Below, piece by piece: positions 36,424 to 39,714 of a stretch of 39,714 nucleotides of DNA (positions are counted from its first letter, which is position 1; each line of letters opens with the position of its first letter). Position numbers and translations under genes: made by a program. The DNA is taken from positions 1 to 39,714 of the forward strand of contig CACAVT010000006.1 of the NCBI GenBank assembly GCA_902536005.1, written 5' to 3'. A model generated the notes under the pieces. The model ran no database searches, was not told the DNA's origin, and was given only the letters and a program-made list of their open reading frames with translations. This stretch comes from an uncultured Pelagibacteraceae bacterium (GTDB lineage Bacteria > Pseudomonadota > Alphaproteobacteria > Pelagibacterales > Pelagibacteraceae).

Positions 36424-37500
36424 ATGGTTCCCATAAAAGAAGCACTTACCTTTGATGATGTTACATTAGCTCCAAAGTATTCTGAAATATTACCTTCTGA
36501 TGCAGATACTAGTGTATCTTTAACAAAGCATTTGAAACTTAAAATTCCACTTTTATCATCTGCAATGGATACTGTCACAGAGAGCAGAATGGCAATAGCT
36601 ATAGCTAAAGCTGGGGGTATTGGAGTGATTCACAGAAACCTTGATATAAAAAAACAAGTATCAGAGATAAAAAAGGTAAAAAAACAAAAACTAATTGTTG
36701 GAGCAGCAGTAGGTGCAGCACCAAATGAATTTATCAGAGCTAAAGAAATAATTAAAGAAGGTGTCGATTTAATCGTAGTAGACACAGCACATGGCCATAC
36801 AAAGAAAGTTGCTGAAATAATCAAATATATTAAAAAAATAAAAACTAACAAAGTTGCTTTGTGCGCAGGAAATATTGCAACGCCAGAAGCTGCAAAATTC
36901 CTAATAAAATTAGGAGTAGATATAATTAAAATTGGTATAGGACCAGGTTCTATTTGTACAACAAGATTGGTTGCTGGAATAGGAGTTCCTCAATTAAGTG
37001 CAATTTTAGCTGTAAGAGGTGGTTTAAAGAATAAAAATATTAAAATAATTTCAGATGGGGGAATAAAATATTCTGGTGATTTAGCAAAAGCTTTTGCTGC
37101 AGGAGCTGATGCAGTAATGATTGGTTCATTATTTGCAGGTACAAATGAAACTCCAGGAAAATTAATTAAAAAAAATGGACAGCTTTTCAAAAGTTTTAGA
37201 GGAATGGGTTCTGTGGGAGCTATGAATAAAGGGTCGGCTGATAGGTACTTTCAAAAAAAACAAAAAGACTCCTCAAAATATGTGCCTGAAGGTGTTGAAG
37301 GTTTCGTAAAATATAAAGGAGATGTTGGGAGTATTATCTATAAATTAATTGGTGGATTGAAATCTTCTATGGGCTATCTTGGATCAAAAACAATCATTAA
37401 ATTAAGAAATAAACCACAATTTGTGAAAATTACAAAAGCTGGATTTTATGAAAGTATGGTTCATAATGTAGATGTGGTAAAAAACGATAATAAATATTAA
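36424..37500 (+). CDS. guaB: IMP dehydrogenase lacking the CBS (Bateman) module
   Basis: A 358-residue enzyme, against about 485-500 for usual IMPDH. It oxidises IMP to XMP with NAD+. The barrel is intact: [27 protein letters not shown], the catalytic Cys178 in [20 protein letters not shown], and the flap GSADRYFQ and VPEGVEG. Residue 71 on ([20 protein letters not shown]) runs directly into LIVGAAVGA. The two CBS domains normally inserted here, which mediate ATP/GTP allostery, are absent. Reading frame and flanking motifs are clean, so this looks like a natural deletion and not a frameshift. Confidence 0.93.
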   Translation: MVPIKEALTFDDVTLAPKYSEILPSDADTSVSLTKHLKLKIPLLSSAMDTVTESRMAIAIAKAGGIGVIHRNLDIKKQVSEIKKVKKQKLIVGAAVGAAPNEFIRAKEIIKEGVDLIVVDTAHGHTKKVAEIIKYIKKIKTNKVALCAGNIATPEAAKFLIKLGVDIIKIGIGPGSICTTRLVAGIGVPQLSAILAVRGGLKNKNIKIISDGGIKYSGDLAKAFAAGADAVMIGSLFAGTNETPGKLIKKNGQLFKSFRGMGSVGAMNKGSADRYFQKKQKDSSKYVPEGVEGFVKYKGDVGSIIYKLIGGLKSSMGYLGSKTIIKLRNKPQFVKITKAGFYESMVHNVDVVKNDNKY

Positions 37501-37940
37501 TGAGGAAATTGTTTAAAATAATAGGATTAATACTTTTAACAGCTTCTTTTAACAGCACGTCTTTTAGTAAAGAAAATTTTTTTAATGAAGCTTTAGAATT
37601 GTTTAAAAAAGAAAAATATGAAGATGCGCGTTTTTTATTTGAGAGAAATATAGTTTTTAATCCAAAAGACGCAAACTCATATTTATATTTAGCAAAAATT
37701 TACAACCAAGAAGAAGATCAAAGAAAAGAAGAATACAATTTAGAAACAACACTATTAATTGAACCTGATAACGAAGAAGCTTTATTAATGTTAATGAAAA
37801 TTGCTTTAGAAAAATCAAATTATGAAAAAGTTAAAGACCTTTCAAAAAAGTTTGTGAAAGCTTGTAAAAATTTATGTGATGAAAATAAAGATATTCAAGA
37901 ATCATTAAAAAATATAGAACCTGAAAATAATGAGTCTTGA
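37500..37940 (+). CDS. Secreted TPR-repeat protein
   Basis: A 146-residue protein with a probable signal peptide (residues 1 to about 23, [14 protein letters not shown] core) and three tetratricopeptide-like repeats: [20 protein letters not shown], then a repeat starting at [14 protein letters not shown], then [13 protein letters not shown]. TPRs act as protein-binding scaffolds, here in the periplasm. It is locked between guaB (TAATG overlap) and guaA (11-nt overlap), so all three are translated in one unit. Function is unknown. Confidence 0.8.
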   Translation: MRKLFKIIGLILLTASFNSTSFSKENFFNEALELFKKEKYEDARFLFERNIVFNPKDANSYLYLAKIYNQEEDQRKEEYNLETTLLIEPDNEEALLMLMKIALEKSNYEKVKDLSKKFVKACKNLCDENKDIQESLKNIEPENNES

Positions 37941-39492
37941 TCAAAATCTTAATAAAATCTTAATAATAGATTTTGGCTCTCAATTTACCCAATTAATCGC
38001 AAGAAGAGTAAGAGAATTAGGAGTTTTTTCAGAAATAGTTAGTCACAAAAAAATAAAACTAAAAGCAATAAATAGCAGCATTAAAGGAATAGTATTATCT
38101 GGTGGTCCATTAAATGTTTATCAAATAAATAAGTACTCATTTGATAAAAAAATTTTGCAACTTGATGTACCAGTTCTTGGAATATGTTTTGGGCATCAAA
38201 TCTTATCAAAACTTAATGGTGGAAGAGTAAAACAATCGAAACATAGAGAATTTGGTCTAGCCAATATTTACAAAAAAAATAACAGCCTTTTAACAACTAA
38301 TTATTTTAGAAATAAAAAATCTAAGCAAGTTTGGATGAGCCATGCTGATCAAGTTTCAAAACTTCCAAAGAATTTTAAAGTTGTTGCATCAAGCACTAAT
38401 TCAAAATTTGCAATTGTTGAAAATAAAATAAAAAAATATTATGGAGTACAATTCCACCCAGAGGTAACTCATACAGAGAATGGAAAGAAAATAATAAGTA
38501 ATTTTATTTTTTTAATTTGTAAAATTAAAAGGAATTGGTCCTCTAAGGATCAAAAAAATCAGCTAATTAAAGATGTAAGAAAACAAGTTGGAAATAACAA
38601 AGTTATTTGTGCTCTATCAGGAGGTGTAGATAGTAGTGTAGTTGCTCAATTACTGAATAAAGCTATTGGAAAAAAACTTCATTGTATCTTTGTAAATACT
38701 GGTCTTCTAAGAAAAAATGAGGAAGTACAAGTAGTTCAAACTTTTAAGAAGCGTTTAAAAATGAATTTAATTTATGTAAATGCTGAAAAGGAATTCTTAA
38801 AAAAATTAAAAAATATTTCTGATCCAGAGAAAAAAAGAAAAATAATTGGTAATTTATTTATCAAAATATTTGAAGGTTATGCTAAGAAAATCAAAAATGT
38901 TAAATTTTTAGCTCAAGGAACTCTTTATCCAGACTTAATTGAAAGTAAATCAGTTACAGGTAGTCAAACTTCTAAAATTAAATCACATCATAATGTAGGT
39001 GGCTTACCAAAAAAGATGAATTTAAAATTAGTAGAACCACTAAAGTTTTTATTTAAGGATGAGGTAAGAAAATTAGGATTAGAGTTAAATCTTAGTAAAG
39101 AAATTATTTCAAGACATCCTTTTCCTGGACCAGGCTTAGCAATTCGAATGCCTGGTATTATAACTAATGAAAAAATTAAAATTTTAAAACAGGCTGATTA
39201 TTACTTCATTCAGGCTTTAAAAGATCATGGTCTTTATCATAAGATTTGGCAAGCATATGCAGCTTTGCTGCCAGTGAAAACTGTTGGTGTAATGGGAGAT
39301 AATCGTACTTATGAATATTTGTGTTTGCTAAGAGCAATTACTTCTGAAGACGGAATGACAGCTGATTATTATGAATTTAAAAAGTCATTTATGCAAACTA
39401 TTTCAAATAAAATAGTTAACAGTATAAGAGGTATTAATAGAGTCGTTTATGATGTAACTTCAAAACCTCCAAGCACAATTGAACTTGAGTAA
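37930..39492 (+). CDS. guaA: GMP synthase (glutamine-hydrolysing)
   Basis: A 520-residue enzyme that converts XMP to GMP. The N-terminal glutamine amidotransferase has nucleophile C86 in VLGICFGHQ and the His-Glu pair in [10 protein letters not shown]. The ATP pyrophosphatase motif [12 protein letters not shown] follows. The C-terminal dimerisation domain holds [16 protein letters not shown] and ends KPPSTIELE. It overlaps the TPR gene by 11 nt and forms a purine unit with guaB. Confidence 0.97.
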   Translation: MSLDQNLNKILIIDFGSQFTQLIARRVRELGVFSEIVSHKKIKLKAINSSIKGIVLSGGPLNVYQINKYSFDKKILQLDVPVLGICFGHQILSKLNGGRVKQSKHREFGLANIYKKNNSLLTTNYFRNKKSKQVWMSHADQVSKLPKNFKVVASSTNSKFAIVENKIKKYYGVQFHPEVTHTENGKKIISNFIFLICKIKRNWSSKDQKNQLIKDVRKQVGNNKVICALSGGVDSSVVAQLLNKAIGKKLHCIFVNTGLLRKNEEVQVVQTFKKRLKMNLIYVNAEKEFLKKLKNISDPEKKRKIIGNLFIKIFEGYAKKIKNVKFLAQGTLYPDLIESKSVTGSQTSKIKSHHNVGGLPKKMNLKLVEPLKFLFKDEVRKLGLELNLSKEIISRHPFPGPGLAIRMPGIITNEKIKILKQADYYFIQALKDHGLYHKIWQAYAALLPVKTVGVMGDNRTYEYLCLLRAITSEDGMTADYYEFKKSFMQTISNKIVNSIRGINRVVYDVTSKPPSTIELE

Positions 39493-39496
39493 ATAA

Positions 39497-39714
39497 ATGA
39501 AAAAAGCAATAGCAATACTTACCGAAATTATCAAACAAAATAATATTGATTTAAGTTTCAACATTATTGAAATCGGAGCAGTACAACTCACAGATGCTCA
39601 AGAACCATTTTATGAACTTCTAAATTATTTTCCCTCAAGCCAAATTATTGGCTTTGAACTAGAGGAAGCAGTGTGTGCAAACATGAACGCTAATGCTAAA
39701 AAAGGGGTAAAATA
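39497..39714 (+). CDS. FkbM-family methyltransferase, N-terminal fragment
   Basis: Starts at ATG 39497, four bases after the guaA stop, and runs off the window after 72 codons. The SAM-binding region is visible as FNIIEIGAVQL, followed by EPFYELLNYFPSSQIIGFEL. These match the start of FkbM-type methyltransferases, which usually methylate sugars or small molecules. The active-site part lies outside the window. Confidence 0.75.
   Translation, partial: MKKAIAILTEIIKQNNIDLSFNIIEIGAVQLTDAQEPFYELLNYFPSSQIIGFELEEAVCANMNANAKKGVK

Overview
The window is very AT-rich and densely packed, with many start/stop overlaps, tiny intergenic gaps and high lysine, asparagine and isoleucine content. Gene content and protein style (proteorhodopsin beside a ferredoxin/reductase pair and a GST, TRAP transporter, urease, short proteins) point to a free-living marine alphaproteobacterium of the SAR11 / Pelagibacterales group. 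This is an inference from composition and families, not from a database search. No tRNA, rRNA, CRISPR array, IS element or phage gene was recognised. No stretch above about 300 bases lacks a gene.

Left arm (1-4096): the C-terminus of proteorhodopsin with its retinal-binding lysine and a strong terminator. A membrane desaturase, an adrenodoxin-type ferredoxin, a thioredoxin-reductase-like ferredoxin reductase and a Nu-class (YfcG-like) GST follow. On the opposite strand is dksA with two overlooked tiny membrane-peptide ORFs behind it.

Positions 4175-10565: a tight plus-strand run of a GT39 integral-membrane glycosyltransferase, a GT2 glycosyltransferase, a DUF1800/DUF1501 pair (the latter with a Tat signal) and a cytoplasmic type I sulfatase. 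Positions 10566-17867: a probable aromatic-compound uptake and catabolism island. It holds TRAP membrane subunits (dctM, dctQ), a FAH-family enzyme, the TRAP binding protein, a type I extradiol dioxygenase, an MhpA-like flavin hydroxylase, a BKACE (DUF849) enzyme and a small CSCC-tailed protein. Together with the sulfatase these could form a route for sulfated or carboxylated aromatics. This is the best candidate for an undescribed system in the window.

Positions 17954-22788: a complete ureDABCEFG urease operon. Positions 22799-24496: a umuDC operon with a recognisable promoter and a GAAC-N7-GAAC LexA-type box. A near-match lies upstream of recA. Positions 24634-28098: small cupin, VOC and GFA proteins, a degraded GFA-like remnant, a glycerate-kinase-like enzyme and a TolC-family protein.

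Right arm (28206-39714): housekeeping genes recA, alaS, icd (opposite strand), psd-pssA, a GT8-like protein, rlmE, an unusually short guaB lacking the CBS (Bateman) module, a secreted TPR protein, guaA and the start of an FkbM-type methyltransferase.
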